In this document: one piece after another, positions 45,801-55,859 of the stretch
Layout of the letters: each line of letters starts with the position of its first letter
How positions within the stretch are numbered: position 1 is the stretch's first letter
Assembly: GCA_020055645.1 (NCBI GenBank)
Contig: CM034546.1
Span: forward strand, 56,730,001-56,794,000
Length of the DNA stretch: 64,000 bases
Direction: 5' to 3'
Origin: Tomocerus qinae
Lineage: Eukaryota; Arthropoda; Collembola; Entomobryomorpha; Tomoceridae
Notes under the pieces: model-generated
What the model saw: only the letters and a program-made list of their open reading frames with translations
Databases searched by the model: none
Told to the model about the DNA's origin: nothing
Position numbers and translations under genes: made by a program

Positions 45801-46555
45801 TTTTCGTTTGGCAGTGAAAAAGACCTTCATCCAACGTATATACAATGAATTGAGGCCATTTTCACTGCCAAACGAAAAATGGAGAGAGGCTTTTTTCACT
45901 GCCAAACGAAAAGTGGATTGAGGTATTTTGCATCCTTAAAGGACGATATGCCTAGGCAACCGCATGCTGTCATTATTGGATTTATATTTGCTGAATGCTA
46001 AATTAAATTCAAAGGTTTATCTCGTTTACAAATTAAAAACAAATAAAATTGGTATTAATTTGCTTGTTTCATAACTTGCCGAGAAATTCCACGAATCTAA
46101 TTCCAATTCCAAGGACAGTAGGTAAATCAAAAATACTCGTTCTATTCCGAGATATATTCGAAATAATTCCGTGTACTCAAAATTATATCGATTATTACGG
46201 TTTAGGTTATGTTGAATTTTTTAAGAATACATTATTTGGATGTATGCATATACCTTTTATGTAAAAGATTAAGACCAATTATATCTCCATATTTTTTCTT
46301 CATTGTTAGCACCGCTTTATGAGGTTCCAAACCAGCTTGGAAAACATTTCCTATGATAGGCCAACTAAATGGCCCTTTTAACGTAAAAAATTAATTATAT
46401 ATATTTATTCCGTTTATCAAAATTAAAATACCACTTTCGTTATAATTCTAATTATTAGATAATTATTTACCTGGGGGAAAATTCTTTGGCCTTCTTTTAA
46501 AATACACTAAATACAAAAGTGCTAAGAACAACAGAAAAATTAATAATTTCAACAT
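36837..46555 (-). CDS. Cytochrome P450 copy H, intact exons, 6-kb transposon in intron 5
   Basis: Exons: 46471-46555, 46254-46374, 45064-45176, 44715-44991, 43954-44204, 37558-37738 and 36837-37287, giving 492 aa. All phases fit and no stop is seen. N terminus MLKLLIFLLFLALLYLVYF then KRRPKNFPPG. I helix GGTETT, K helix EVLR, heme loop FSTGRRVCPG, tail SPIPHKVVFTTRFGQ. Intron 5 (37739-43953) contains a complete Merlin-type transposon. Intron 2 (about 1.1 kb) holds nested MITEs and intron 4 (about 500 nt) a foldback. The gene spans 9.7 kb against 2.2 kb for its neighbours. Whether intron 5 is still spliced efficiently cannot be judged from sequence. Confidence 0.88.
38570..38880. repeat. 70-bp tandem repeats in the left Merlin arm
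   Basis: Four to five units, each with ACACTACCCGCTGGCTTTAA followed by AGTCTCCGCAAGACTGTC. The mirror copy in the right arm is at 42840-43190. They may be transposase-binding subterminal repeats; that role is inferred. Confidence 0.8.
39119..40131 (-). pseudogene. Merlin transposase, ISXO2/IS1595-like DDE
   Basis: The reading starts MPSLSQEEVNALLNKDPFGL at 40131. A Cys-containing N-terminal stretch leads into GVSKEVAIDWYGYCRQVC, then the catalytic domain. The triad of the family is recognisable: VEIDES (first Asp), VIISDQARVYY (second Asp) and NTIERQWGLLKNK (Glu, after NTI). The phrase YWVFGGICRETKECF is typical of ISXO2-like transposases. An in-frame stop at 39841-39843 and one frame change near 39690 interrupt it, so this copy cannot make a full enzyme unless splicing bypasses them, which I do not see. 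Confidence 0.8.
41252..42585 (+). pseudogene. Coiled-coil plus C2H2 zinc-finger gene carried by the Merlin element
   Basis: From the first ATG (41252), a highly charged coiled coil (METHLRLEW to about residue 115, rich in K, E and R) is followed by a polar linker and an acidic region. The acidic region is built from two copies of a repeat (NQDET...HNIINP...VDGDDTIG). A single base lost in the first copy puts a stop at 42101-42103. The reading frame continues from 42283 with three C2H2 fingers (CSICNKSF, CGTCSKKF, CNVCGKTF); the first finger has Gln at its first His position. The stretch ends at 42585, just before the right inverted repeat. A donor at 41030 and acceptor at 41240 suggest a 5' UTR intron. 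The protein might bind the element's own ends; that is inference. Confidence 0.7.
44225..44575. repeat. Foldback in intron 4 of P450 H
   Basis: The outer arms share TCCACTTTTT and GTGTACGCC with their inverses near 44570 and 44525. The inside is rich in CTCCCATTT and its inverse. No clear target duplication is seen. Confidence 0.45.
45229..46198. mobile_element. MITE-like element in intron 2 of P450 H, with a nested MITE
   Basis: The left end is TTAATAATCGAAATAATTCC and the right end its imperfect inverse (AATTATATCGATTATTA), both followed inward by AATTATT-type sequence. The separate foldback MITE at 45730-45949 lies inside it. No ORF is seen. Confidence 0.5.
45730..45949. mobile_element. 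Foldback MITE, TIR ATATCGTCC(C/T)TTAAGGATGCAA
   Basis: The 22-bp ends are inverted copies with one or two differences. The arms extend inward with CCATTTTTCGTTTGGCAGTG and its inverse. It is related to the copy at 1667-1822. Confidence 0.75.
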
Positions 46556-46690
46556 ATTGCGTAATCGACTTTAAGTAATATAAGATACTTTTCTCCTTCG
46601 ACACTCACTGCTTTTTACTTAGTATTATAATGAAAATGGAATCTCCCATCATTAAAGAAGTTGAAGGCTGAAGGACAACTGGAACTACTT
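46556..46690 (-). promoter_or_regulatory. Promoter-like block of P450 H
   Basis: TGAAGGACAA is present as GCTGAAGGACAA (motif at 46669-46678), 114 nt upstream of the ATG. The TATA-like element is slightly altered (AGTATTATAATG, plus strand). Confidence 0.5.
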
Positions 46691-48087
46691 AGAAGTTTCT
46701 TCTTTACAATGCAATGATGGTCAAGTTTGGTTACACGTGTTCATATTCTAAGGTCTCAGCAAAAACCCACCGCACCTTCATTACTTGGAATAATATCATT
46801 AAAGTGTAGCTAGTACATTGATCATAGATCATCCCGATCCCAATAGTGAAATTAACATACGTTAATAAATGGCCTGGGGGTCGATATAAATCACAGATTG
46901 AAAGGGAGCTGTATGTTGGCAAAGAAGCGTCTGCTCTGTTTTCACATTTATGATTAAAATATTTTATCTGTCACTTGATATTCACCTAGTACATCCTTTA
47001 AATAGGCTTATCTGCAAATATATAATTTTTCACAACGATTAAAATAGAAATAAAGTTGTAATAATAGTTATCACAAAGTAAAAACGTACAAAATATATAA
47101 ATACCAAAAACCAAATCCTGTACCAAAACCCTGGCACAGTAGTACTGTAACGGGAAATGGGAGGTAGAAAGAAGAAGAAGAGAAGCAAATCAAACTACTA
47201 ATGATGAACTCAACTGATTGAGAATCTAAAGTAAATTGCGCAGAATAATGCATAGTTGAAAAAAATAGGATAGTTCATCTTATATCAAATCATCAAAATG
47301 ACATCATCATCTTATATGCCAGACTATTCACCATTTGTCCAACACTAACACGTACACAGACCTAAGTTTCGGAGGGGGCTAATATTTCATACAGATATTT
47401 CAAGTATATATATATTCGCACTTAATGCGAAAATTTTTTTGCGAATACGAGTCAAAAATGGCCTAAAAAGGCAAATATTAAATTTTTTTAAAATATTTTC
47501 AGAAAAATATTTTTCTCTTTTTGATATAGTGGGCGGTCTTGAGGTCGTAAAGACCCCCCTCAATACGTCCCTGTCATTTGTGGTCGCATATCTACTAGGT
47601 TTCGACAAGGGTAATTAGTTATACTTAAAGTAACTGTAAAGGTATTAGTATTACCTTTACCTTACAATATGTATTACCTATAATAGTTATAAGGGTACTA
47701 TTTTTGGTAAATATGCAGGCTGAACCCAAGATAATTACCTTAGTGATTATTATTGGGACTGGGATGAGGTAGCCTGATAGTCAGATGTAAACAATTGAAA
47801 TCCAATTTTTTTTCATTTTGGTACAAAATTCGACAATTTTGTGCCAAAGAGAACCAGAGGGTGAGATGGGGACTGATAGGGCAGAGTACTACTACCCTAC
47901 TGATTTCCATGGAAATGAAATAAGAAAAAAATTGAGTTGTAATTGTTTTGCTTTGACTATCAGGCTACCTGACGCCAGTCCCAATAATAGTCACTAAGGT
48001 ATCTTGGGCTGAACCCAAATAATTTTTTCAAAAAGAAGCTGAATTTTTAAAGTAATAAGTCCAGAGATATGTATTTGTAGCTATAAA
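46691..48087. other. Intergenic between P450 H and I
   Basis: No gene is recognised. It contains a 280-bp MITE (47727-48006), listed separately, and far-upstream DNA resembling that of P450 G. Confidence 0.5.
47727..48006. mobile_element. MITE with ends CAAGATA...TATCTTG
   Basis: It is flanked by direct copies of GGCTGAACC (47718-47726 and 48007-48015). The inverted ends include ACCTTAGTGA and TTATTGGGACTGG, then GTAGCCTGATAGTCA further in, with a 3-nt indel between arms. A 9-bp duplication would suit a MULE or Merlin relative, but the exact boundary is ambiguous by 1-3 bases. Confidence 0.7.
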
Positions 48088-50330
48088 TCAGTGATCTCTT
48101 AAAGAAAATATGATTTTATGGGCGACAGGTGAAAGAACTAATCCAGTTTCATATTTTAACAATGAAATTGGCTCATTTGGGTCCAACTCGACTTTAAAAG
48201 ACTTAAATAATGTCACTGTGAACAGAAATAATTCGTTCCTAGCTAAATATTCTCCTGGACAACTTCTTCTTCCAATACCGAAAGGAATCATTTTCTGGTG
48301 ATTAATTATTTCTGTTTCGTCTTCATTCAAAAATCGTTCAGGTCGAAATATTTCAGGATCTCCCCAAACGTCTGGGTCGTGTGCTATACCGTATTGATTG
48401 GCAATCACAAACGTGCCTTTTGGAATGAAATATTCATGAAAATAGACATCTTCTGTAGCTTCATGAAATCCACCAAGAGGTAATGTTGAAGAATATCGCA
48501 GAACTTCACTTATTACTGCTTCAACAAAAGGCAATCTGAAATTTAATATTTGAAAAGAAAACAACTTGCGTAATGCTTTATAATTTGTATATATTAACAG
48601 TTATCTTTAGACAGGTTTATACCAATTTAGTTTAAATGAAAATGGATCTACCTTTTCCGATCTTTCAATAATGGCATTTGCTCTGGTTGCAGATTTTTCG
48701 ATATAACATTATGAAGCTTTTCTTGTACTTCTGGATTGCGGGCCATTAGAAATACAAGCCATCTCAGTGAGATCGAAACCGTCTCCGTCCCACCCAGATA
48801 GAGATGGAAAAGGCTGTAAAGCAAGCTTTCCTCTAAACATTCACATATCAACAATTATGAACTATGCATGTAATTATATAGTTAAATAAAATGGAACACG
48901 TCTAACAATTATTCGTACCTCCAGATTTTCCATAAAATGATGAACTTTTGTCGGTTGTTGTTCCAATTTTTTGTAAGAAACTGTCAGTGAAATCTCGTTG
49001 AACTCCTTCTTGATAAGTTTCCTTGTGGCGGTCAATGATTTCTTGAATAAATGTCAAAATAGGGTATATATTAGCCCTAAATTTCTTGTAGCCTGATATT
49101 CTTGGGAACATTTTTGATAACTTAGGAAAATAAATGAATATTCCTTGAATTGCCGCAGAAGACGAAAACCTTAAATAAAAAAATAATTATCTTATGACTG
49201 CTTAATAACAATTTTAAAATTTTCAAGAAATTTGTTGATTTTTCGATTTAAAATTTGTAAAAGACATAAATATTTTGAACATAAAAGAGAGTATCTACAA
49301 CTTTTTATTTTACCTGTCCGTACGTTCTAGTAGTTTTATAAATTTTGAATCCGTTTCTGAATATGTTTCTCCTGTAAGGATACTCCACAAAGAATTTATT
49401 GTCTTTGAACTGAATATGTGTGTGGTGGTTGTTGTAAGGCCACATTTTTTAGTTAAATCTTTTATCAATTCTTTTGTTTCATGCAGTATTAAGCTTTCCA
49501 TTGCTACTCCATTACGTACCCCAGATCCAATGTACGAGAAAGCAAAACGACGTTGTTCTTGCCAATGTTTTCCAGAAGTACTTACTATTCCTAAGAACAA
49601 ACACAAAGAATTCAATAGACAAGAAAATTTTTTGTTGTTTCTCTTTTTCCCATGCGGGGGGTGTGAATTTATGTAGACAGGATGAGTAATATTTTCTAGA
49701 TTAACTATTAATACTTATTTGGCATATTTTATTTGATGTAATTAAGTGTTTTATTGTGTATGGAAAAAATGATCAACAAATACCTACTACTACTAATAGA
49801 CAAGAACAAAATCAAAGAATATTATTTACAAACGTCACAAACCTCTGTATATTCCAGTTTCTTTTGTTTCAAAACTAATAAACTCAGGTCGACCACATAA
49901 AGCAGGCAAATTAAATGCTTCTCTAATAAGTTCTTGCGAATTAATAAACACTGCTCTGTAATTTTAATAATAATAAATAACATTTTCAGTTTAAAGCATT
50001 CATCTATGTAGATTTTATAAGTGCTTACCTTTTATGGAACAGATGAAGACCAATTATGTCTCCATATGTTTTCTTCATTTTTAGGACCGATTCTTGAGGT
50101 TCCAAACCAACATGAAGAACATTTCCTATGATAGGCCAACTAAATGGTCCTTTTGCCGAAGAAAATAAAATCATGTACGTAGTCTTTCATTGTATAAAAT
50201 ATAGAATTACATTTTCAATATTCTAATTGTTAGATATGTACTTACCGGGAGGAAAATTCCTAGGCCTTCTTTTAAAACACACTAAATAGAAAAGTGCCAC
50301 GAAAAACAGAAAAGTTAATAATACTAACAT
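48088..50330 (-). CDS. Cytochrome P450 copy I (intact, type I C terminus)
   Basis: Exons: 50246-50330, 50029-50149, 49843-49955, 49314-49590, 48919-49169, 48652-48832 and 48088-48535, giving 491 aa. N terminus MLVLLTFLFFVALFYLVCF then KRRPRNFPPG. It is the most diverged member in exon 4 (LTTTTTHIFSSKTIN) and exon 6 (TVSISLRW; NPEVQEK). K helix EVLR. The heme loop FGIGRRSCPG has Ser just before the axial Cys. Tail SPVAHKIIFSLRDH. Intron 3 is about 250 nt because of a retroposed insertion. Confidence 0.95.
49626..49794. mobile_element. Retroposed fragment in intron 3 of P450 I
   Basis: A stretch of about 170 bp is flanked by a 12-bp direct repeat AATAGACAAGAA (49614-49625 and 49795-49806) and ends in a short CTACTACTA tail. 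A long, variable duplication with a simple-repeat tail points to LINE-driven insertion (a truncated LINE or a SINE). The family is not recognised. Confidence 0.65.
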
Positions 50331-50465
50331 ATTGCAATTTAATATCAATGGTTTTGAATAAACTGTTTTTATTCTACACTCTATGCTGTTGCTTTGTTCA
50401 ATGAAAATAATTTTACATATGCACCATTCGAGAAGTTGAAGGATGAAGGACAACTGCTACTCGAA
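50331..50465 (-). promoter_or_regulatory. Promoter-like block of P450 I
   Basis: TGAAGGACAA at 50444-50453 lies 114 nt upstream of the ATG. The CCATTCGAGAAG stretch between motif and gene matches that of P450 G. The TATA-like element is not conserved. Confidence 0.5.
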
Positions 50466-52160
50466 GTTTTTATCTTTGGCACTGGAATGTATGTGTTAGC
50501 GGCAATAAGTGTATTCAGGCATCAGGCATAAGTGACTTCGTTGTTATATGGCATAGACAATACAGATGTTTCTTCTACGGAAGATTTATGACTATGACAT
50601 TATAATAATAACCTAACCAATGCTGTAAATTTATATAAGGTGTAACAAACATGTATCACATAATATTTAGTGTATCGAAGTACGAATAGTAAAATGGTAC
50701 GATTATATGGCACTAACTTCAATGTTAACTTCACAATACTTTTCAATACTTCATAATACTTATTCACTTCTACACAATAGCGTAGATATAACATCACTGT
50801 TATATCTACGCTATTATATAATGTAAATAAGTTTTTCTGAGTCGAAATGCACTTAGAGGTCTCAGGATAAAAAATTAATGTACGTAAAAAATCTATGCCA
50901 TAACATCTTGCGTGTTGGTATATACCAATTTAAAACACTTCTGTGTACTACTTACTACTTAGTAGATGTCATTGTAGTATGCATTAGTAAGTATGCATCC
51001 ATATCTATTTATATACCAATAGAAACAAAATATCGAACGAGATGCCTGGATATGGCGATTTTAATCTTCATGCTACGCAATAAAGAGCATCAGCAATTGT
51101 TGATGCAAAATAATATTTATTTTCCACTATTACACACATTTATTTATATTTTTTAATAATATGTTGCAATTTTAATACTGAAAGCAGCAGCATTTACTTC
51201 GTTATTATTTTCAGATCGGTTTTCATTAACGATCTTGAACCACTTAAGGATGCTTTTAATCTCCTAGCGTTGAGTGGGCGGCTTATTTTTCCTCATTATT
51301 CAATTACTAGGCCCCAATATGCAATACTAATGCTGGATTTCTAAATAAGTAGACATTACGCATTGTCAATATAATATTCATTCCACTCCACTGTCCATAT
51401 TCCTGCTTGGTCATTCTTAGCAGAATTATCGAAAGTAAAAACTCGGTTACAAAAAGTTATAGATTGTATCGGTACAATATTTACACATTGAAGTACCTTA
51501 ACCACTTTATGCATCTCGCTCAACTATGCATGATGTCATCAAAAAAATACAAACACAAACCAAATTTCCAGACAGCCTATGACTTCTGTGAACGCTAATT
51601 TTAATACAAAGGAGTATATGTATGTACATTGCAAAAGGCAATCCAACTTTACAAGTATTTTTTTACATTTAAATTCATATACATAGCAGATGTAAACCTT
51701 ACCACCTTCTGTCAATCTATATATCAGGTATGAATAAGATTTAGTATACCGAAGCCTAAGTTATCATCTAGAGTAAGATTATTCTGGTAATATCATCAAT
51801 GTTATATCTACACTATTATAGGTATTATAATATTAACAAGTTTTTTCTGAGACGAAATGCACTTAGAAGTGTCAGGACAAAAAATTAATATATAACATAT
51901 CAGTGCCACAACATCTTCCTTGTTGGTGTACGTCAAAAGCACTTCTGTGTACTATTTACTACTTAGTAGAGGTGATAACATTTTATTTTTTTGCGTTAAT
52001 ATCCTAGTTTAGTCTTTATTTATATGTCCCAGACTATTTATGTACTGATAGAAATATAAAATATCAAACTGGTAGCCTGGATATGGCGATTTTGAACTTC
52101 ATGCTACGCAACAAAGAGAATCGACAAGAAGACACCAACAAAGGAGGGAAGGGCGGTTGC
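50466..52160. other. Two tandem copies of the small-gene upstream region
   Basis: About 50590-51110 and about 51640-52130 are diverged copies of one another and of 27990-28450 (ATAATATTTAGT, GTTTTTCTGAG, AAATGCACTTAGA, CCTGGATATGGCGATTTT). Only the second copy leads into a gene. A perfect 17-bp-stem hairpin (50776-50815) is found in the first copy only. Confidence 0.6.
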
Positions 52161-52169
52161 CAATCTGAG

Positions 52170-52177
52170 TATAAAAG
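52170..52177 (+). promoter_or_regulatory. TATA box of the small secreted-protein gene
   Basis: TATAAAAG lies 81-88 nt upstream of the ATG at 52258. A start site about 30 nt downstream, near 52200-52210, would leave a 5' UTR of about 50 nt. Confidence 0.75.
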
Positions 52178-52257
52178 CTCTCTGGAGAATCGAGAAACTT
52201 ATCAAAGATCAGCCCATTTTCGCTCTCTAAGCAAAACAAACTCAAAACTCAACCAAA

Positions 52258-52526
52258 ATGGTTAAATTGGTAAGAATTTTATTTTGATCTAATTTAAATA
52301 TTTCAAACTTTATAATTCGTTTGATTTTTAAGACTTGGTTCAATAATAACATAATTTTTGCTTTCAGTTCGCTCTCCTTTTGTTGGTGGCTGCCGTCATC
52401 GCCGCTGCTTCAGCCCAATATGCCAGTTATGCCAGTCCCTACGGAACCACCTCTTTCCACGGAAGCCCATACCGCGCTGTCGGAGCCGTTCCAGCTTATG
52501 CCGGAGGAGCTGTCTATTACGGTTAA
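52258..52526 (+). CDS. Small secreted Tyr/Gly/Ala-rich protein, cuticle-type
   Basis: Two exons: 52258-52269 (MVKL, donor GTAAGA) and 52368-52526 (acceptor TTTCAG), giving 56 aa. A signal peptide (MVKLFALLLLVAAVIAAASA) is followed by a 36-aa mature part starting QYASYASPYG and ending AGGAVYYG. A first exon coding only about four residues is common in arthropod cuticle-protein genes, and the Y/G/A/S-rich mature peptide fits a structural cuticle or secreted epidermal role. AATAAA begins two bases after the stop (52528-52533), and a second AATAAA-rich stretch lies near 52672. A TATA box is upstream. It is on the opposite strand to the P450s. The function is inferred from composition only. Confidence 0.8.
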
Positions 52527-52539
52527 GAATAAAACCGAA

Positions 52540-53829
52540 GGTCAAACTTAAAAACGATTCACCGCAACCATTGACTGTTTCAATTCAAAACTAAACACCT
52601 ACTGTTAGAATTGGAATTGGATGTATCTCAATTTACAAGTCACATTACTGTCATCTTTAATGTTTACTCTAAAAATAAAAAAAATATTTTTCAGTTAGCT
52701 TTTTCAGTTTGAATATATTTTAAAACTTAGTCACTGAATTTGGTGCTGCGCCAGTATTTTATAAATTATAGTTATTAGTACTATCATTTATTCTATAATA
52801 TAATCGTAGACTGAGAAACAATTTTCTACCGTATGCTGGGAGCTACTAGTACTATATAGTCCGCTACCAACCATCTGAGCAATCCTTTGAAATTCAAATG
52901 ACAGACTTCACTTCCACTACCATCTTGTTTTGCAATAAAGTATTCTGCATGGCAGACCATAATAATATGACACAATTAATGCATATTAGAAGTTTAGGCT
53001 TTTCGATTTGTATTGATAATTAAAAGTCTTTAGTATGGATTTGCCGAATGTATACAACCAGAAATTCTGACTATTTGCTTTAAACATGAATAATTCAGTG
53101 CTTATCCCTGGTGCATGCTCAGAATTGGTATATATTCAAATATTCATAATCATATAAAGAAGATAAACTTAAAACATAGTATTATGTATAGTTTTAAACA
53201 CTTAGAATAGTATGTACGTAGCATTTCGAGTGTTGTGTTAGAAAGCAGTGACCAGGTGCCGACTGTGCCTACTGATATCGATCTGATGTATTGATTGTAC
53301 TCATTTGACACTTTAATAAAAAAAATATTATTATTATTATACTTTTCGACTATAGCCAGTGGCTAGTTGAAATCTGATTCATACAAAGAAGATAAACTAT
53401 TCTGATTAACATTGTATAGAGGCAATATAAGTATAAAATAAAGGATACTATTTTGTACTTCAGATATTTTGCCCATGTTTTATATGATTTTAAGTTATGA
53501 AAAGTAATATGTATGGAAATTTACAGTGAAAGTCAAAACGTATTAACATGTTATATTACAAAGCCACGAAAAGCAAAATAAATAATAAATACAGGTTGGA
53601 GTTATATTCCGTATTACTTACTATCCGATGACCACATGAACGCGAACGGCTAAACATGTGACTCTGAGTGTGACCACAACATGTTTTGATGATGTGTTGA
53701 ATCGATTGGTATTTGTGTCAACACTTATTACATTTACTACGTCGTACTATTCAATTCAATATAAGTAGAACATCATTTCTATTCGATTAGGTCGGCCAAC
53801 AAGAGGTGAAATAATTTTGATCCCGAGCT
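52540..53829. other. Intergenic between the small secreted gene and the ionotropic receptor
   Basis: 52600-52800 is the duplicated 3' flank also seen at 18000 and 31380. About 53230-53340 ends in TTATTATTATTA and could be the tail of an old retroposon. No gene is seen. Confidence 0.45.
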
Positions 53830-55827
53830 ATGTATTGGAGAATTTGTTTGAAATATTTTGCAACATTTTTTGTTGTCTATTTTGGAGAAAATGCCAATTG
53901 CATTCGAAATTTATCGTCGTTCAAAAGCTGCGATTTCAACTTGATTCGATTTCCTAATTCTAAATGGCTGGAATTATTTTTGGAGAGAAATCAAAATGGC
54001 CAACCTTGGACGATCACTTCGTCAGAAAATAGAACATTTACACAAGTTGACAAGGCGACATTCAAGGATTTGTCAAAGATTGTTTGCAGTGTGAATATCA
54101 TTGCCGAACCAAATATAAAATTTCCCAGTGTGGATCAATATTTCGGGCAGAAAATTTCTCGTCCCAATTTTATAACTCTATATCTTTATAGCAGTGAAAA
54201 TGTTTATTTGGGCTGGCTTTCTTACCCCATTTTGCATCCAATGGCAGACATTTTCTACATCTTAGTTAAAAATGATTTGACATACGCAATTGCTACTGTA
54301 TGCCTTTATTGCAAAACGTATCCAGTATATTCATTTAAATTCATTTACATTGACCCCAAATTGAGCGAAACGGAATGGAAAAGGATCTGGAATGGATTTA
54401 ATAAAGGACTTTATGGAAATAAAGTAGCCCTGTATGATCCTGATGCTGCATTTTCCGTACCGATACCAATTCGTAAATGCCTTAGAAAATCCACAGATAA
54501 TCTGAGGACTTTCTATTGTACATATTTTGCAAGAGCCACCGAAACAATGGCCGAACGGTTTAATTTTTCTGCCGAATACGCTGGACATAATTTGTGGAGG
54601 AAAATCAAAGCGGGAAACAAAAGACCCACGATTGTTTCAGATATTTACGGCGAATGCATCAACAATTTCTATGGTTATGGTTTCAACACACACATTTTTG
54701 TCGATACTGAAGAACATGTATTCGTTTATTGCGAAGAAAAAGAATCCTTCTACACTCTCCCTCTTCATGCTATGATTCAAAACACATTCGATCTATTCTG
54801 TTGGGTTTCAATTATTATTCTTTTTTCTACAGCCTGTTGGATTTCAACTCACAAGATCAAAATGCGTTCATATTATGCCAGAGTAGAACGAGTGATTATG
54901 TCTACTGTGGCTATAGTTTTAGCTCAGTTTGACATCACAAAAGAAAGAAGAAATATATGTCTATTGATTATCATTGTTGCGTTTGTGGTCAGGTGTCATT
55001 ATGAAACTTATATAACGGGAGAATTAATTGCACCGCTTGAAAAGAGGAGATTTAACGATTTCAAAGAATTGATTGATAACAATTATACATTTTTACTTCA
55101 AGATGGAGTTGACAACTTCCAAGAAAAGGCTACAGCTGACTATTTCTACAAATTTCACTTAGAAGACAAGATAGCATCAAATTTGTATATTTACAACTGG
55201 CAAAAGGAACTATCTGCTAAGGAGTACAGGGAGAAGGAGTATAGTATGTACAATTTATACATGGAACTAATTGTTAAACCAAAAAGAAAATTGTTTGCAC
55301 GGTTCTATAAATCGCAACTGCAATATACACTTTCACAAATACGAAAGAAAGAATCCAAAGCTATCTGCAAAGCTGCAAATGAAAGTATCGATGAAAAACT
55401 TCGTTCTTGGATGTTTTATTTTGCTTTTCGGAACAAATTTCTAAATTTTTTTCGGAATACTTTTGAGTCGGGATTTATCCGAATGTGGAAAGACTTAGAA
55501 CATAGTATTCTTTTGTATTCCACTCTCCAGAAAGAGTCATTATTAAAATATGAAACTAATTATCAACCTATACCAGTCAGCCTTGACATGAAAATTCACG
55601 TAGTGTTCATTAGGTATTTGTTTCTAATCGTTGGTTCTTCGGTTACATTTCTATTGGAATTCTGTTGGGGCCGACTTACAAGTCTTTACTTGAACAGAGA
55701 TTTAAAAAATATTGTTAGGCGTCTCCTCTCTTGCCATAAGAAAAGGGTAAAAGGAAAATATCGATGGGCAACTATGTCTAAATCTGTAAAACTAAGTTCA
55801 AGGCCAGACGCTAAATCTGCTTTGTAG
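53830..55827 (+). CDS. Divergent ionotropic receptor (IR), intronless
   Basis: A single 665-aa frame. It starts with a signal-like hydrophobic N terminus (about residues 1-22). A long extracellular part follows with scattered Cys (34, 86, 159, 161, 217, 230, 276, 301) and N-glycosylation sites such as NRT and NFS. Membrane segments follow at about 318-338, about 352-368 (pore/TM2 region), 376-397 and 588-612, with a ligand-binding S2 lobe between the last two. This order matches ionotropic glutamate receptor-derived chemosensory IRs, although the hallmark ligand residues and pore motif are not recognisable, as in divergent IRs. AATAAA lies at 55847-55852, 20 nt past the stop. It is likely a chemosensory cation channel needing a co-receptor; the ligand is unknown. 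Confidence 0.78.
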   Translation: MYWRICLKYFATFFVVYFGENANCIRNLSSFKSCDFNLIRFPNSKWLELFLERNQNGQPWTITSSENRTFTQVDKATFKDLSKIVCSVNIIAEPNIKFPSVDQYFGQKISRPNFITLYLYSSENVYLGWLSYPILHPMADIFYILVKNDLTYAIATVCLYCKTYPVYSFKFIYIDPKLSETEWKRIWNGFNKGLYGNKVALYDPDAAFSVPIPIRKCLRKSTDNLRTFYCTYFARATETMAERFNFSAEYAGHNLWRKIKAGNKRPTIVSDIYGECINNFYGYGFNTHIFVDTEEHVFVYCEEKESFYTLPLHAMIQNTFDLFCWVSIIILFSTACWISTHKIKMRSYYARVERVIMSTVAIVLAQFDITKERRNICLLIIIVAFVVRCHYETYITGELIAPLEKRRFNDFKELIDNNYTFLLQDGVDNFQEKATADYFYKFHLEDKIASNLYIYNWQKELSAKEYREKEYSMYNLYMELIVKPKRKLFARFYKSQLQYTLSQIRKKESKAICKAANESIDEKLRSWMFYFAFRNKFLNFFRNTFESGFIRMWKDLEHSILLYSTLQKESLLKYETNYQPIPVSLDMKIHVVFIRYLFLIVGSSVTFLLEFCWGRLTSLYLNRDLKNIVRRLLSCHKKRVKGKYRWATMSKSVKLSSRPDAKSAL

Positions 55828-55859
55828 TTTGTAGTCATAATGATAAAATAAAGATTGTA

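Noticed and set aside
45714-45905. 63-aa frame inside intron 2 of P450 H
   Set aside because: It is the arm of a foldback MITE read through.
50776-50815. Perfect 17-bp hairpin (AATAGCGTAGATATAAC and inverse)
   Set aside because: The duplicated copies at 28090 and 51800 do not preserve the stem, so a conserved RNA structure is unlikely.
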